In this document: in pieces, positions 7,340-17,895 of the stretch
How positions within the stretch are numbered: the stretch's first letter is position 1
Layout of the letters: every line of letters starts with the position of its first letter
DNA from: Bradyrhizobium sp. AZCC 1719
GTDB taxonomy: Bacteria; Pseudomonadota; Alphaproteobacteria; Rhizobiales; Xanthobacteraceae
Reading direction: 5' to 3'
DNA: 64,000 nucleotides
NCBI RefSeq assembly: GCF_036924525.1
Contig: NZ_JAZHRU010000001.1
Span: 6,663,001 to 6,727,000, forward strand
The notes under the pieces: model-generated
What the model was told of the DNA's origin: nothing
The model's input: only the letters and a program-made list of their open reading frames with translations
Database searches by the model: none
Position numbers and translations under genes: made by a program

Positions 7340-7680
7340 GCTTTCGCCAAATCGAGAAAATGCCGCCCTGCGCGGTCTTCGGTCTCGACGATCCAGGCGT
7401 CGGGATCGAAACGGAGTTCCTTGGCGAGACGCTCCTCCACCGATTGCTCGGGCACCGGCTGCGGCGAGGCCGGCGCGAACAGCCGCTCGGCTGGACGACT
7501 CTCGTCATAGACGGTCTGCGGCGCAGGCGCATAAAGCATGGCGTTGCCGTCGAGCAGCGCCACCTTGACGAAAACCGCCCCCGCCTCCTCAGCCCCGCGC
7601 TTGCGCACGGCGCCAAAAATTCCCTCATTCTGGCAGCGGCGCAGGTAAGCGGCCACCCAGATGGATGATTTCAATCGCAT
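7336..7680 (-). CDS. DUF1491 family protein
   Basis: A 114-residue protein that starts MRLKSSIWVAAYLRRCQNEG, the hallmark of the DUF1491 family, and contains GAVFVKVALLDG and DPDAWIVETEDRAGRHFLDL. It is probably cytoplasmic with no membrane helices. Its 3' end overlaps the convergent DUF2336 gene by 4 bp. On the minus strand it follows the peptidoglycan-binding protein gene with a 33-bp gap, so it is probably the last gene of the operon with that gene and the histidine kinase. Function is unknown. Confidence 0.85.
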   Translation of the reverse strand: MRLKSSIWVAAYLRRCQNEGIFGAVRKRGAEEAGAVFVKVALLDGNAMLYAPAPQTVYDESRPAERLFAPASPQPVPEQSVEERLAKELRFDPDAWIVETEDRAGRHFLDLAKA

Positions 7681-7713
7681 GAGATCAACGATAGGCCGAC
7701 GAGCGGGCAGATG

Positions 7714-8428
7714 CTAGTCGATCGGATGCCCGATCATCGCCGTGAGTTCGCGCACCAGGCGATCGGACATCTGGCCGGTCACCGGCAGCTTGCGGTCGCG
7801 CTCGAATTTCGAGATCGCGGCCTGGGTGTCCGCACCGACCGCGCCGGTCGGCTTCAACTGGCCGTAGCCATATTGCGTCAGCGCGCGCTGCACCGCCGCC
7901 ACGCGGCGCGCGCCGGCACTTTGTCCATTCGCCGGAATCGGCGCCGGCGGACGCACCACATTGCTAGGGGGCGCGGCGGGCGCGCCGGTCGACTTGACCA
8001 CCAGATTGGTCATCGAATCGGCGTTCTTGGAATCATTGTTCCTGGGCTCGGCGCTCTTGGCCTCGACGTGTTTGGGATCGGCGCCCCTCACCTCGACCGG
8101 CCTGATTTCCGGCGGATCGGAATCGACCGGCCTTGTTATTTCGACCGGGCGCGGGCGCGGCAGCGGGCTCACGAGGGCAGCTTGCGACGCCGGCAGCGTG
8201 ACGACCGAGCCGAACATCGGCGAGGGATGGCGGCCGGCCTGCAGGAACAGCGCATTGGCGACGATGGCGCAGATTGCGGCAGCCGCGAGCAGGCCCGCGA
8301 TCATGTCTTTCGGGCTGTGCAGGAGAATGCGCGTCACGAGGCCGCGCTCTTCCTCCGCTGCTTCGATCGCAACCGCTTTCGCGCCGCGACGGCGGCGGCG
8401 CGGCATCTCGTCATCGTCGTCAATACGC

Positions 8429-8436
<8 letters not shown>
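7714..8436 (-). CDS. Peptidoglycan-binding domain membrane protein
   Basis: A 240-residue protein. The N-terminus is acidic then strongly basic (MPRRIDDDDEMPRRRRRG) and cytoplasmic. One membrane helix follows at about residues 45-65, then a long Pro/Ala/Asn linker, and a C-terminal peptidoglycan_binding_1 domain in the last 66 residues (VAAVQRALTQYGYGQLKPTG, then VGADTQAAISKFERDRKLPVTG). It is therefore a single-pass protein reaching the cell wall. The start is GTG at 8436 and overlaps the end of the histidine kinase gene by 8 bp, so the two are co-translated. A link between the kinase and envelope growth is a reasonable inference. Confidence 0.85.
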
Positions 8437-10255
<1,819 letters not shown>

Positions 10256-10335
10256 GGCTCTCGCGCTTCGGCTTGTTCGTCAGACAGACGCGCCGGAACG
10301 CCCCCTTATCTTTGCGTCACCGTGTCAGAGTGAGC

Positions 10336-10350
10336 TTAAGCGAACGCTAA
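10336..10350. promoter_or_regulatory. Near-consensus CtrA-type site (TTAA-N7-CTAA)
   Basis: TTAAGCGAACGCTAA differs from the CtrA consensus at one position. It is 81 bp upstream of the histidine kinase start and in the 422-bp gap that also serves the plus-strand DUF5330 gene. Two adjacent GAATC (CcrM methylation) sites lie at 10534-10543 in the same gap. I see no other clear signal in the gap. Confidence 0.4.
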
Positions 10351-10677
10351 GGCCCGGCGCATGGCCGACCAACAACGCGCATCCGCGGAGTTTTGACGTC
10401 CCACACGACGGTCATTCGACCCGGATGGTGAACGACAGGTTTCCAGCGCGATCGATCTATGGTTTCGAAATGGTGGATACGCGAGCGGCGCGAATTTTCG
10501 CGCGGCGGTGATCGTCAATCGAAAATTTACGCCGAATCGAATCGTTGCGGTTTTCAGAAAATTTTCGGCGATTTTACCTCAATGCAAACACTTGCGATTT
10601 ATCGAGGGCTGTTAGTCAGAAACAAAGCTAGCGGACTTAACCGCAACACAACCATAAGAGACGACCGGGGTCGCGAG

Positions 10678-11109
10678 ATGTTTTTTCTGCTTCGCATGGC
10701 ATTCTGGCTCGGGCTCGTGCTCGTGCTGTTGCCCAGAGAAAAGACGCCTGAATCGGACAAGGTGCCGCAGATCGGCGCGTCCGAGGCCGTATCGGCTGCG
10801 ACCGCCGCCGTCTCCGACATGGGACAGTTCTGCAAGCGCCAGCCGGCGGCCTGCGAGGTCGGTGGCCAGGCCGCCACCGCGCTCGGCCAGCGCGCCCAGG
10901 ACGGCGCCCGCCAGTTGTACAAGATCATCACCGACAAGAAGCCGGAGCCGCCCGCCGTCCCCGAAAAGAAGCCCGACCATACCAGCTCGATCGGCACCGC
11001 CGGCGACGCCGAGGCCGTCATCGCGGCCGCCTCGCCCACTGACGCGCTGACGGAGGACGATATGGCGATCGAATGGCGGATGCCGCGGACGCCCTTGGCT
11101 TCAAAATAA
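10678..11109 (+). CDS. DUF5330 domain-containing protein
   Basis: A 143-residue protein beginning MFFLLRMAFWLGLVLVLLP, an N-terminal membrane anchor typical of DUF5330. The rest contains FCKRQPAACEVGGQAATALGQRAQDGARQLY with two Cys about 8 residues apart, then a Lys/Pro/Glu-rich linker and an acidic C-terminus with EDDMAIEWRMPRTPL. The start at 10678 (ATG) is chosen because it places the hydrophobic helix first; the open frame extends to 10459 but the extra part has no protein character. It is probably located at the inner membrane facing the periplasm. Function is unknown. Confidence 0.85.
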   Translation: MFFLLRMAFWLGLVLVLLPREKTPESDKVPQIGASEAVSAATAAVSDMGQFCKRQPAACEVGGQAATALGQRAQDGARQLYKIITDKKPEPPAVPEKKPDHTSSIGTAGDAEAVIAAASPTDALTEDDMAIEWRMPRTPLASK

Positions 11110-11191
11110 GGCCGCGGAACCGGTTCCGTTTCCGTCGCTTTCGTTCAATCCGCATCCTATATAAGGCTTACGAAAACGGACGCGGGCCAAG

Positions 11192-11623
11192 ATGACGATC
11201 GACGAAATCAGGGACAATTTCGAACTGCTTGACGAGTGGGACGACCGCTACCGGTACGTCATCGAACTCGGCCGCACCCTCGACCCGATGCCGGAGGCCG
11301 AGCATTCCGCCGCGAACAAGGTCAATGGCTGCGTCAGCCAGGTCTGGCTTTCCAGGCAGATCGACCGCAGCGGCAACGGCGAACCGAGGCTGAAATATCT
11401 GGGCGACAGCGACGCTCACATCGTGCGCGGCCTGATCGCGATCCTGCTCACGCTCTATTCCGACCGCACGCCGCAGCACATCCTTTCAACCGATGCGCTC
11501 GAGGTATTCGACGAATTCGGATTTCGCGAGCACCTGACGCCGCAGCGTTCCAACGGCCTACGTTCCATGGTCGAGCGCATCCGCTCCGACGCGCGTGAGG
11601 CGCTTGCCGCGGCCTCGTTATAG
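11192..11623 (+). CDS. sufE: SufE family sulfur acceptor protein
   Basis: A 143-residue SufE. The protein accepts persulfide sulfur from the SufS cysteine desulfurase for Fe-S cluster assembly in the cytoplasm. The active cysteine is C47 in NKVNGCVSQVWL, preceded by the typical N-terminal helix EIRDNFELLDEWDDRYRYVIELG. Length and motif are those of the family. The rest of the suf operon is not here, so this is a stand-alone copy, as is common in rhizobia. It faces the mucR gene, with a dispersed palindromic repeat in the gap between the two. Confidence 0.92.
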   Translation: MTIDEIRDNFELLDEWDDRYRYVIELGRTLDPMPEAEHSAANKVNGCVSQVWLSRQIDRSGNGEPRLKYLGDSDAHIVRGLIAILLTLYSDRTPQHILSTDALEVFDEFGFREHLTPQRSNGLRSMVERIRSDAREALAAASL

Positions 11624-11640
11624 ATAGGCCTATATTTGGC

Positions 11641-11684
11641 GCGTTTTCTTCACGCGAACCGGTTCCCACTTCGCTTGAAAACGC
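11641..11684. repeat. Dispersed palindromic repeat between sufE and mucR
   Basis: The outer arms GCGTTTTC and GAAAACGC enclose the inner arms GCGAA and TTCGC and the core CACGCGAACCGGTTCCCACTT. A decayed copy of this element lies at 19258-19296. It can form a hairpin and sits between convergent genes, so it may act as a bidirectional terminator. Confidence 0.6.
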
Positions 11685-11689
11685 TTTGG

Positions 11690-12103
11690 CTACTTCCGCT
11701 TCCGCGCCTGCTGGCCAAGTCCCATCTTCTTGGCGAGTTGCGAACGCGCCACCGCGTAGTTCGGCGCCACCATGGGATAATCCGGCGGCAGCCCCCATTT
11801 GTCGCGGTATTGCTCCGGCGTCATGTTGTACTGCGTGCGCAGATGGCGCTTCAGCGACTTGAAGCGCTTGCCGTCCTCCAGACAGACCAGATATTCCGGC
11901 GTCATCGACTTCTTGACCGATACGGCCGGCTTGGCTGGCTCGAGCGGGGTCTCGGGCCGGCCGCTCGACACCCGCATCAGCGCGGCATGGACCTGGCTGA
12001 TCAGGTTCGGGATTTCCGAGGCCTGGGTCGGATTGTTGCTGAGATAGGCCGATACGATATTGGCGGTCAGTTCGACGGGCGTCTTGCCTGCGGGATCGGT
12101 CAT
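11690..12103 (-). CDS. MucR/Ros family transcriptional regulator with altered zinc finger
   Basis: A 137-residue Ros/MucR-type regulator. The N-terminal oligomerisation region (residues 10-45) starts VELTANIVSAYLSNNP. The C-terminal zinc-finger-like domain (residues 70-125) holds LVCLEDGKRFKSLKRHL and MTPEQYRDKWGLP. C74, D77 and H87 match the CxxD-H ligands of the family, but the expected second histidine after HLRT is Q91. Binding of zinc may be weak or absent; zinc-free members are known. The family acts as H-NS-like silencers binding AT-rich DNA, and in Caulobacter MucR works with CtrA in cell-cycle regulation. The upstream gap is AT-rich for this genome and may be its own target. Confidence 0.9.
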   Translation of the reverse strand: MTDPAGKTPVELTANIVSAYLSNNPTQASEIPNLISQVHAALMRVSSGRPETPLEPAKPAVSVKKSMTPEYLVCLEDGKRFKSLKRHLRTQYNMTPEQYRDKWGLPPDYPMVAPNYAVARSQLAKKMGLGQQARKRK

Positions 12104-12257
12104 GGCTCAACCTTCTGGGATCACGATGCATCTGTACGGTTCGGACAGTATCCAACCGCACCTATACATCGGCGGCATCCTATACAACTTGGCGTATATG
12201 AACGAAGTGCCGGGAAATTGACAAGAACGGCGCTGCTTTATTTCCAATAGTCGCCGT

Positions 12258-12274
12258 CCGGCAAGTATTGCCGG
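12258..12274 (-). terminator. Hairpin just after the 12276 gene
   Basis: CCGGCAA-GTA-TTGCCGG, a perfect 7-bp stem with a 3-nt loop, begins one base after the stop codon of the minus-strand gene. There is no U-run, so this is a weak or Rho-assisted terminator. Confidence 0.35.
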
Positions 12275-12275
12275 T

Positions 12276-13157
12276 TCAGGACCGCTGATCGAGATGCGCG
12301 CGCAGTTCGTCGATCGAGGCGAAGCGCATCATCCCCTCGGGCATCTGGGCCTCGATCGAACCGTCGGAGTAGAGGGAGTAGGCCATGCCATCGACGACGC
12401 CGGACTTCAGCACTGTCACCGCCGGCTGATCCTCCGTGCGCGGCGGTCCACCATTGGCTTCCTCGGGCGCCGGGGGAGTGCGGCCGCCGCGGCGCTGCAG
12501 CGGGGTTTCGCCGGATTTTGCGCGCTCCGCTTTCGGCCAGGTATCCTCGAACGACGGCCGTGGCGGTTCGGCCGGCGGCACGGCGGGTGGATTGGAACGA
12601 AGGTCCGATGACAAAAGGTCCGGCGGCAGCAGCTCACTGGCGCGCCCCTGCGCGCGCTCGCGCTCTCTTCGTGACGTCGAGGAAAACAGCAAATTGCGCT
12701 TCGGTTTCGGAGCCGATGGTGGGGTTTCGGGGTGTGTCGGCTCCGGGATCGGGTGATCCCGCAGGACAGCCTCGTTCTGCCAAGGCGGCGGCGCCGCCGG
12801 CGAGAAAGGCGGCGGTGCGGTTGGGGAGAATGGTCCGGGACCAGTGGGCTGCTCGGCGGCCGGGAAACCGCCGCCGAATGCAGCGGAATCCCGCGTCGCC
12901 GCAGCAGGAAGCACCGGCCGCACCGCAGCCTCGCCGCGCGCTTCAGGCATACTGGCGCCGAGCCGCCGCGCAACGTTCTTCAGCTCCCGGACCGCTATCC
13001 AGAGCGCGAGCATGATCGCGCCGGTGCAGACGCCGATCACGCCGGCGATGATCAGCGTGTTGCCGGTGCTGAATTCCTTGATCGGTATCCCGAAGCCGAT
13101 CGCCAGCAGCCCCGCCAAAACGAGGCCGATCCCGGCGACCAACATAACAACCATCAT
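12276..13157 (-). CDS. Membrane protein with proline-rich linker, unknown function
   Basis: A 293-residue protein. Two membrane helices lie at the N-terminus (about residues 1-23 and 33-56). A very long Pro/Ala/Arg-rich disordered region (residues 70-245) follows, then a small C-terminal motif of about 40 residues (VVDGMAYSLYSDGSIEAQMPEG) ending FASIDELRAHLD. That last unit looks like a small beta-strand domain found at the end of several Bradyrhizobium membrane proteins. I do not recognise a catalytic motif. It stands alone on the minus strand between mucR and the glycosyltransferase. A location in the inner membrane with a cytoplasmic tail is likely. Confidence 0.75.
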   Translation of the reverse strand: MMVVMLVAGIGLVLAGLLAIGFGIPIKEFSTGNTLIIAGVIGVCTGAIMLALWIAVRELKNVARRLGASMPEARGEAAVRPVLPAAATRDSAAFGGGFPAAEQPTGPGPFSPTAPPPFSPAAPPPWQNEAVLRDHPIPEPTHPETPPSAPKPKRNLLFSSTSRRERERAQGRASELLPPDLLSSDLRSNPPAVPPAEPPRPSFEDTWPKAERAKSGETPLQRRGGRTPPAPEEANGGPPRTEDQPAVTVLKSGVVDGMAYSLYSDGSIEAQMPEGMMRFASIDELRAHLDQRS

Positions 13158-13515
13158 TGAACTAACCCCTCAGCCGCGCCCGAAACGCTCGCAAGCCGCC
13201 CAACGCCACGATACCGTCATACTGTGCGCATCGCCACCCCGCCAATTGCACACCGGGTTCCGCATGGCGTTGTTCGGTTGCAGGAATTCTGACAGGAATC
13301 CTGGTCGCAGGTGTTTCGTGCCATTCAGGTGCCGTTCACTCCGGCACCCGTAACTTTACCGCCTACCAATTACTGCCCTTTTGTTGCATTGCATCAGGGA
13401 TTTACGCCACAATTCCCAATTACTTGGTAATGGAACTGCGCTATATGGGTACCCGGGGAATGAGGCTCAAGAATATCCACGCTGGGCCATAGGGGACGCT
13501 GGGTTACCAATCGCC
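13158..13515. other. Intergenic gap of 358 bp
   Basis: The gap lies between the divergent 12276 gene and the GT39-type gene. It holds a small inverted repeat GGTGCCG-N7-CGGCACC (13328-13348) without a U-run and an AT-richer part at 13360-13440. I see no RNA gene and no credible small protein. Confidence 0.4.
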
Positions 13516-15165
13516 ATGTCATCCATTACGACTTCTGCTCTCGATACGCCTGCGCGGCGCTCGGTGGAGCGGACCTGTGACGACCTCGCCATCTTCGCGT
13601 TGGCCGTTGTCACGCTCGTTGCTGGCCTGACCTTCCGCGACTATGGGCTGGGCTGGGACGACTACACGCACGCCGAATATGCCGATCTGCTGCTGCGGAT
13701 GTACGGTTCCGGCTTCACGGACACCGGCGCGCTATCGTTCGCCAATCTCTACATGTATGGCGGCGGCTTCGACATGGCGGCGGCCCTGCTGCACAAGGTC
13801 ATTCCACTCGAATTGTTCGAAACGCGCCGCCTGCTCGGCGCCGTCGTCGGCCTGATCGGCCTTGCCGTGACCTGGCGGCTGGCGCGGCGCGTCGGCGGCC
13901 CGCTTGCCGGGCTCGCGACGCTGCTGCTGCTGGCGCTGTGCCCGACCTTCTACGGGCACATGTTCATGAACCCGAAGGACGCGCCGTTTGCCGTCTCGAT
14001 GGTGATCCTGATCCTGGGTCTGGTGCGCCTCGCCGAGGAGTATCCCGCGCCCTCACCGCGTACCATCCTGATCATAGGCCTCGGCGCCGGTCTCTCGATC
14101 GGCTGCCGGATTCTCGGCGGGCTGGCGGTGGTCTATGCGATGGTGGGCTTCGTCCCGCTGTTGATCGAGGACGTTCGCACGCAAGGCTGGCGCGAGGCGA
14201 TCCGCCGCTTCGCCCATGTCGTGTACGTCCTGGTCCCGGGGCTCGTGTTCGGATACCTGATCATGGGCCTGGTGTGGCCGTGGTCGATCATGGAGCCCGG
14301 CCATCCGTTCCAGGCGCTGACCTATTTCTCGCATTTCTTCGAAAAGCCCTGGAAGGAAATGTTCGACGGCGCGCTGGTCTCGGTGCCCGACATGCCCTGG
14401 TCGTATCTGCCGACGCTGTTCGCGCTGCAGCTTCCCGAGATATTGCTCGCACTTCTGGTTGGCGGTGTCGTCGGCACTTTCATGTCGCTGTCGCGCGCTG
14501 ACGTAGCTGCCCGCCGCAAAACCATCCTGTTGATGCTGACGCTGGCGGCGACGCTGCCGCTGGTGATCGCGATGGTGAAGCGGCCGGCGCTCTACAACGG
14601 CATCCGGCATTTCATCTTCGTCGTTCCGCCGATGACGGTGCTTGCGGGCGTCGCGTTCGCCTGGGGAATGAAATGGCTGAAGCAAAATCGCCGCAGTTGG
14701 CAGCCCGCCGCGCTTGCAGTGTTCTCGTTCGGTTTGCTGTTGCCGCTCAGCGAGATGATCCGCCTGCACCCTTATGAATACACCCATTTCAATCACATTG
14801 CCGGCACGGTTCGCGGCGCCGACAAGATGTTTATGCTGGATTACTGGGGGCTGGCGCTGAAGCAGGCTTCCGACGGTCTGCGCGAGGATCTGGTCGAACG
14901 GCAGGAATTTCCGCCACTGGGACGCAAGTGGAAGGTCGCGGTGTGCGGCCCGCAGCGTCCGGCGCAGGTGGCGCTCGGCCCGGACTTCACGATCGGTTGG
15001 GACAGCCAGTCGGCCGACTTCGCGATGACGCTGGGCGAGTTCTACTGCAAGGGCCTCACCGCGCCCGTCATGGTGGAAATCAAGCGCGACGACGTCGTGT
15101 TCGCGCGCGTCTACGACATCCGCGGCCGCGCCATCTCGACGTTGCTGGCAATTCCGGCGCCCTGA
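13516..15165 (+). CDS. GT39-type membrane glycosyltransferase
   Basis: A 549-residue multispanning protein with about ten membrane helices. It has the first-loop acidic motif GLGWDDYTHAEYADLLLRMYG, comparable to the catalytic Asp region of protein mannosyltransferase/ArnT type (GT39) enzymes that use polyprenyl-phosphate sugars, and a second loop with PKDAPFAVSM. The C-terminal 110 residues form a soluble periplasmic part with two Cys (CGPQRPAQV, EFYCKGL). The start at 13516 (ATG) is chosen over an upstream extension that has no signal or membrane character. It may work with the NAD-dependent epimerase that follows. The acceptor is unknown. Confidence 0.8.
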   Translation: MSSITTSALDTPARRSVERTCDDLAIFALAVVTLVAGLTFRDYGLGWDDYTHAEYADLLLRMYGSGFTDTGALSFANLYMYGGGFDMAAALLHKVIPLELFETRRLLGAVVGLIGLAVTWRLARRVGGPLAGLATLLLLALCPTFYGHMFMNPKDAPFAVSMVILILGLVRLAEEYPAPSPRTILIIGLGAGLSIGCRILGGLAVVYAMVGFVPLLIEDVRTQGWREAIRRFAHVVYVLVPGLVFGYLIMGLVWPWSIMEPGHPFQALTYFSHFFEKPWKEMFDGALVSVPDMPWSYLPTLFALQLPEILLALLVGGVVGTFMSLSRADVAARRKTILLMLTLAATLPLVIAMVKRPALYNGIRHFIFVVPPMTVLAGVAFAWGMKWLKQNRRSWQPAALAVFSFGLLLPLSEMIRLHPYEYTHFNHIAGTVRGADKMFMLDYWGLALKQASDGLREDLVERQEFPPLGRKWKVAVCGPQRPAQVALGPDFTIGWDSQSADFAMTLGEFYCKGLTAPVMVEIKRDDVVFARVYDIRGRAISTLLAIPAP

Positions 15166-15273
15166 TCCCGCATAACAGCCGCGCCCGGCCCGTGCCTTGC
15201 TGCTGAGCTGGCGCAGGGCTACGTTCGCTCCCGAAAATCAACAATTCTCGAGCGCGCGAAAGGTTGTGGCGGC

Positions 15274-16257
15274 GTGACGGTACTGGTGACCGGCAGTTCC
15301 GGCCATCTCGGCGAGGCGCTGATGCGTACGTTGCAGGCGCAGCGGCGCAAGGCCATCGGCATTGACGTTCTGCCCGGCGTGTTTACGCACCATTTGGGCT
15401 CGATCGCTGACCGCGCTTTCGTGCGCCGTTGCATGAAGGGCGTGACGACCGTGCTGCACGCCGCGACGCTGCACAAGCCGCATGTCGCGACCCACAGCCG
15501 CCAGGAATTTATCGACGTCAACATATCAGGCACGCTTAATCTGCTCGAAGAAGCCGCTGCAGCCGGCGTCACGGCGTTTGTCTACACCAGCACCACAAGC
15601 GTCTTCGGCGAGGCGCTGGTGCCACCGCCGGGCGAGCCGGCGGCATGGATCACCGAAAACGTCACGGCGGTGCCGAAAAATATCTATGGCGTCACCAAGG
15701 CTGCCGCGGAGGATCTGTGCCAGCTCTTCGCGCGAAATCACGCGCTTCGCACCATCGTGCTGCGCACCTCGCGTTTCTTCCCTGAAGAGGATGACAATCG
15801 CGCGACACGCGAGGCCTACACCGACGCCAACATCAAGACCAACGAGTTCCTCTATCGCCGCGTCGATATCGAAGACGTGGTCAGCGCGCATCTGATGGCG
15901 GCCGACCGCGCGCCATCGGCCGATTTCGCGAAATACATCATCAGCGCCACCACGCCATTCTCACGGAACGACACGGCGGAACTGCGCCACGACGCGCCGC
16001 GTGTGGTCCGCCGTTACGTGCCGGAGTTTGAGGCCGAATTTGCGCGGCGCGGCTGGACGATGATTCCAGGCATCGATCGCGTCTACGTCAACGACCGCGC
16101 ACGTGCCGAACTCGGCTGGCAACCGCGCCATGATTTCCGCGCACTGATTGCGCGGCTGCGGGCCGGCGAGGACATCCGCAGTCCACTCGCGCGGGAGATT
16201 GGCAGCAAGGGCTATCACGACCGCGTTTTTCGCGGGGGACCTTACCCGGTGGAGTGA
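15274..16257 (+). CDS. NAD-dependent epimerase/dehydratase
   Basis: A 327-residue extended SDR. The Rossmann fingerprint GSSGHLG lies at residues 7-13, the catalytic Tyr-Lys pair is YGVTK, and the serine-containing strand is VYTSTTSVFGE. The C-terminal part is the substrate domain, followed by a basic tail. Such enzymes convert nucleotide sugars or related substrates; the exact substrate is not visible. The start is GTG at 15274. It follows the glycosyltransferase gene by 108 bp in the same direction and may be part of its operon. A Rho-independent terminator lies 84 bp downstream. Confidence 0.85.
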   Translation: MTVLVTGSSGHLGEALMRTLQAQRRKAIGIDVLPGVFTHHLGSIADRAFVRRCMKGVTTVLHAATLHKPHVATHSRQEFIDVNISGTLNLLEEAAAAGVTAFVYTSTTSVFGEALVPPPGEPAAWITENVTAVPKNIYGVTKAAAEDLCQLFARNHALRTIVLRTSRFFPEEDDNRATREAYTDANIKTNEFLYRRVDIEDVVSAHLMAADRAPSADFAKYIISATTPFSRNDTAELRHDAPRVVRRYVPEFEAEFARRGWTMIPGIDRVYVNDRARAELGWQPRHDFRALIARLRAGEDIRSPLAREIGSKGYHDRVFRGGPYPVE

Positions 16258-16340
16258 CGGCACCGCGAGAGTAACCGGTGGACAAGCCGCGTGGATGCGC
16301 TAAACTGCCTGTTACACACCCTCTACACGTCTCGGAATCA

Positions 16341-16369
16341 AACGCCGTCCAATCCCGGGCGGCGTTTTT
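16341..16369 (+). terminator. Rho-independent terminator of the epimerase gene
   Basis: AACGCCGTCC and GGGCGGCGTT form a 10-bp stem (one G-T pair) with the 6-nt loop AATCCC, and the run TTTTT follows at 16365-16369. It is a textbook intrinsic terminator on the plus strand. Confidence 0.8.
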
Positions 16370-16380
16370 GTTTGTTGGCC

Positions 16381-16475
16381 TGTAGGGTGGGCAAAGCGAA
16401 GCGTGCCCACCATTCAAAGGCTATGGCTCGGAGAGATGGTGGGCACGTCGCTAGCGCTCCTTTGCCCACCCTACA
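16381..16475. repeat. Dispersed palindromic repeat GTAGGGTGGGCAAA, copy 1
   Basis: Inverted ends GTAGGGTGGGCAAA (16382-16395) and TTTGCCCACCCTAC (16461-16474), with inner arms GTGCCCACCAT and ATGGTGGGCAC. The whole about 95-bp unit can fold on itself. Copies 2 and 3 lie at 34806 and 46583. It ends 11 bp before the stop of the M20 peptidase gene. Confidence 0.85.
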
Positions 16476-16485
16476 TGCTACACGC

Positions 16486-17889
16486 TTAGCGCGGCGTCTC
16501 CGCGAACGCGCCCAGGATCCGCGCCCAGGAGCGGATGCCCTTGTGATAGCTCCTGAGATCGTACTTCTCGTTCGGCGAATGGATGTTGTCGTCGTCGAGG
16601 CCGAAGCCGACCAGCACGGTGTCGAGGCCGAGCGTGCGCTTGAAATCCGCCACGATCGGGATCGAGGCGCCCGAGCCGATCAGGAGCGCTTCCTTGCCCC
16701 ACTCGTCCGTCAGCGCTTGCTTGGCGGCGGCCAGCGGCTTCATGTTCCAGTCGAGCGCAATGGCCGGCGCGTTGGAGTGGTCGGTGAACTCGGCCTTGCA
16801 GTCGGCAGGCACGCGCGCCCGAACGTAATCTCGGAAAGCCTTGCGGATCTTTTCCGGGTCTTGTCCCTCCACCAGGCGGAACGAAACTTTCGCGGAAGCT
16901 TCCGCCGGGATCACGGTCTTGGAGCCTTCCCCTGTATAACCGCCGATGATGCCGTTGATGTCGCAGGTCGGGCGCGAGGAAACCTGCTCGATCAGCAGGC
17001 GATCCTTTTCACCGGCCGGAATCGAAAGACCGATCGGCTTCAGGAATGACTCCGGCGTGAGGTTCAGATTCTTCCACTGCGCCAGGATGTCCGGCGGCAG
17101 GTCCTTCACACCATCGTAGAATCCGGGAATGGTGATGTGGCCGTTCTCGTCATGCAGGCCGCCGAGAATGTTGGTCAGCACCCGGATCGGGTTGCGCGCG
17201 CCGCCGCCAAAAATGCCGGAATGCAGGTCGCGATTGGCAGCCTTGATCTTGACCTCGTCATAGACAAGCCCGCGCAGCGAAGTCGTGATCGCCGGCGTGT
17301 TCTGATCCCACATGCCGGTGTCGCAGACCAGCGCGAAGTCCGCCTTCAGATCGGCCTTGTTCGCTTCCAGGAACGGCACGAAGTTCTTCGATCCGATTTC
17401 CTCTTCACCTTCGATAATGATGGTGATGTCGACCGGCAGCGAACCTGTGACCTTCTTCCAGGCGCGGCAGGCCTCGACGAAAGTCATCAACTGGCCCTTG
17501 TCGTCCTCCGCACCGCGCGCGACGATGATCTTGCGGCCGTCGGCATGGTCGGTGACGACGGGCTCGAACGGCGGCCGGTGCCACAGATTGAGCGGATCGA
17601 CCGGCTGCACATCGTAATGCCCGTAGAACAGAACGTGCGGCCGGCCGTCGCTGCTGCCATTGAGCTTGGCAACGATCGCCGGATGCCCCGCCGTCGGCCT
17701 CACCTCGGCCTTGAAGCCGAGTGTGGCGATATCCTTCGCCAGATGATCGGCGGCCGCCTTGCAATCGCCAACAAAAGCCGGATCGGCCGAGATCGACTTG
17801 ATCCGCAACAGCGCGAACAGCCGCTCGAGACTGTTGTCGAAATCGGCGTCGATGTGATCGAGGACCGGCTGGATCTTGGCGTTGGACAT
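16486..17889 (-). CDS. M20 family dipeptidase
   Basis: A 467-residue zinc metallopeptidase of the M20 group (dipeptidase/carnosinase type). Metal and catalytic residues are visible: H91 and D93 in GHYDVQP, D129/D130 in GAEDDKGQ, the catalytic Glu in EGEEEIGS (162-164) and a late metal-binding His in DDNIHSPNEKY. The internal dimerisation domain runs from about residue 205 to 370 and starts DEVKIKAANRDLHSG. The length is normal. The enzyme is cytoplasmic and hydrolyses dipeptides or related amides. The gene on the same strand upstream is a GT87-type glycosyltransferase 6 bp away; a functional connection is not obvious. Confidence 0.93.
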   Translation of the reverse strand: MSNAKIQPVLDHIDADFDNSLERLFALLRIKSISADPAFVGDCKAAADHLAKDIATLGFKAEVRPTAGHPAIVAKLNGSSDGRPHVLFYGHYDVQPVDPLNLWHRPPFEPVVTDHADGRKIIVARGAEDDKGQLMTFVEACRAWKKVTGSLPVDITIIIEGEEEIGSKNFVPFLEANKADLKADFALVCDTGMWDQNTPAITTSLRGLVYDEVKIKAANRDLHSGIFGGGARNPIRVLTNILGGLHDENGHITIPGFYDGVKDLPPDILAQWKNLNLTPESFLKPIGLSIPAGEKDRLLIEQVSSRPTCDINGIIGGYTGEGSKTVIPAEASAKVSFRLVEGQDPEKIRKAFRDYVRARVPADCKAEFTDHSNAPAIALDWNMKPLAAAKQALTDEWGKEALLIGSGASIPIVADFKRTLGLDTVLVGFGLDDDNIHSPNEKYDLRSYHKGIRSWARILGAFAETPR

Positions 17890-17895
17890 GGCTTG

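Noticed and set aside
13381..13515. A 45-codon N-terminal extension of the GT39-type enzyme
   Set aside because: The added residues have no membrane or signal character and include AT-rich promoter-like DNA; the ATG at 13516 gives the expected family start.
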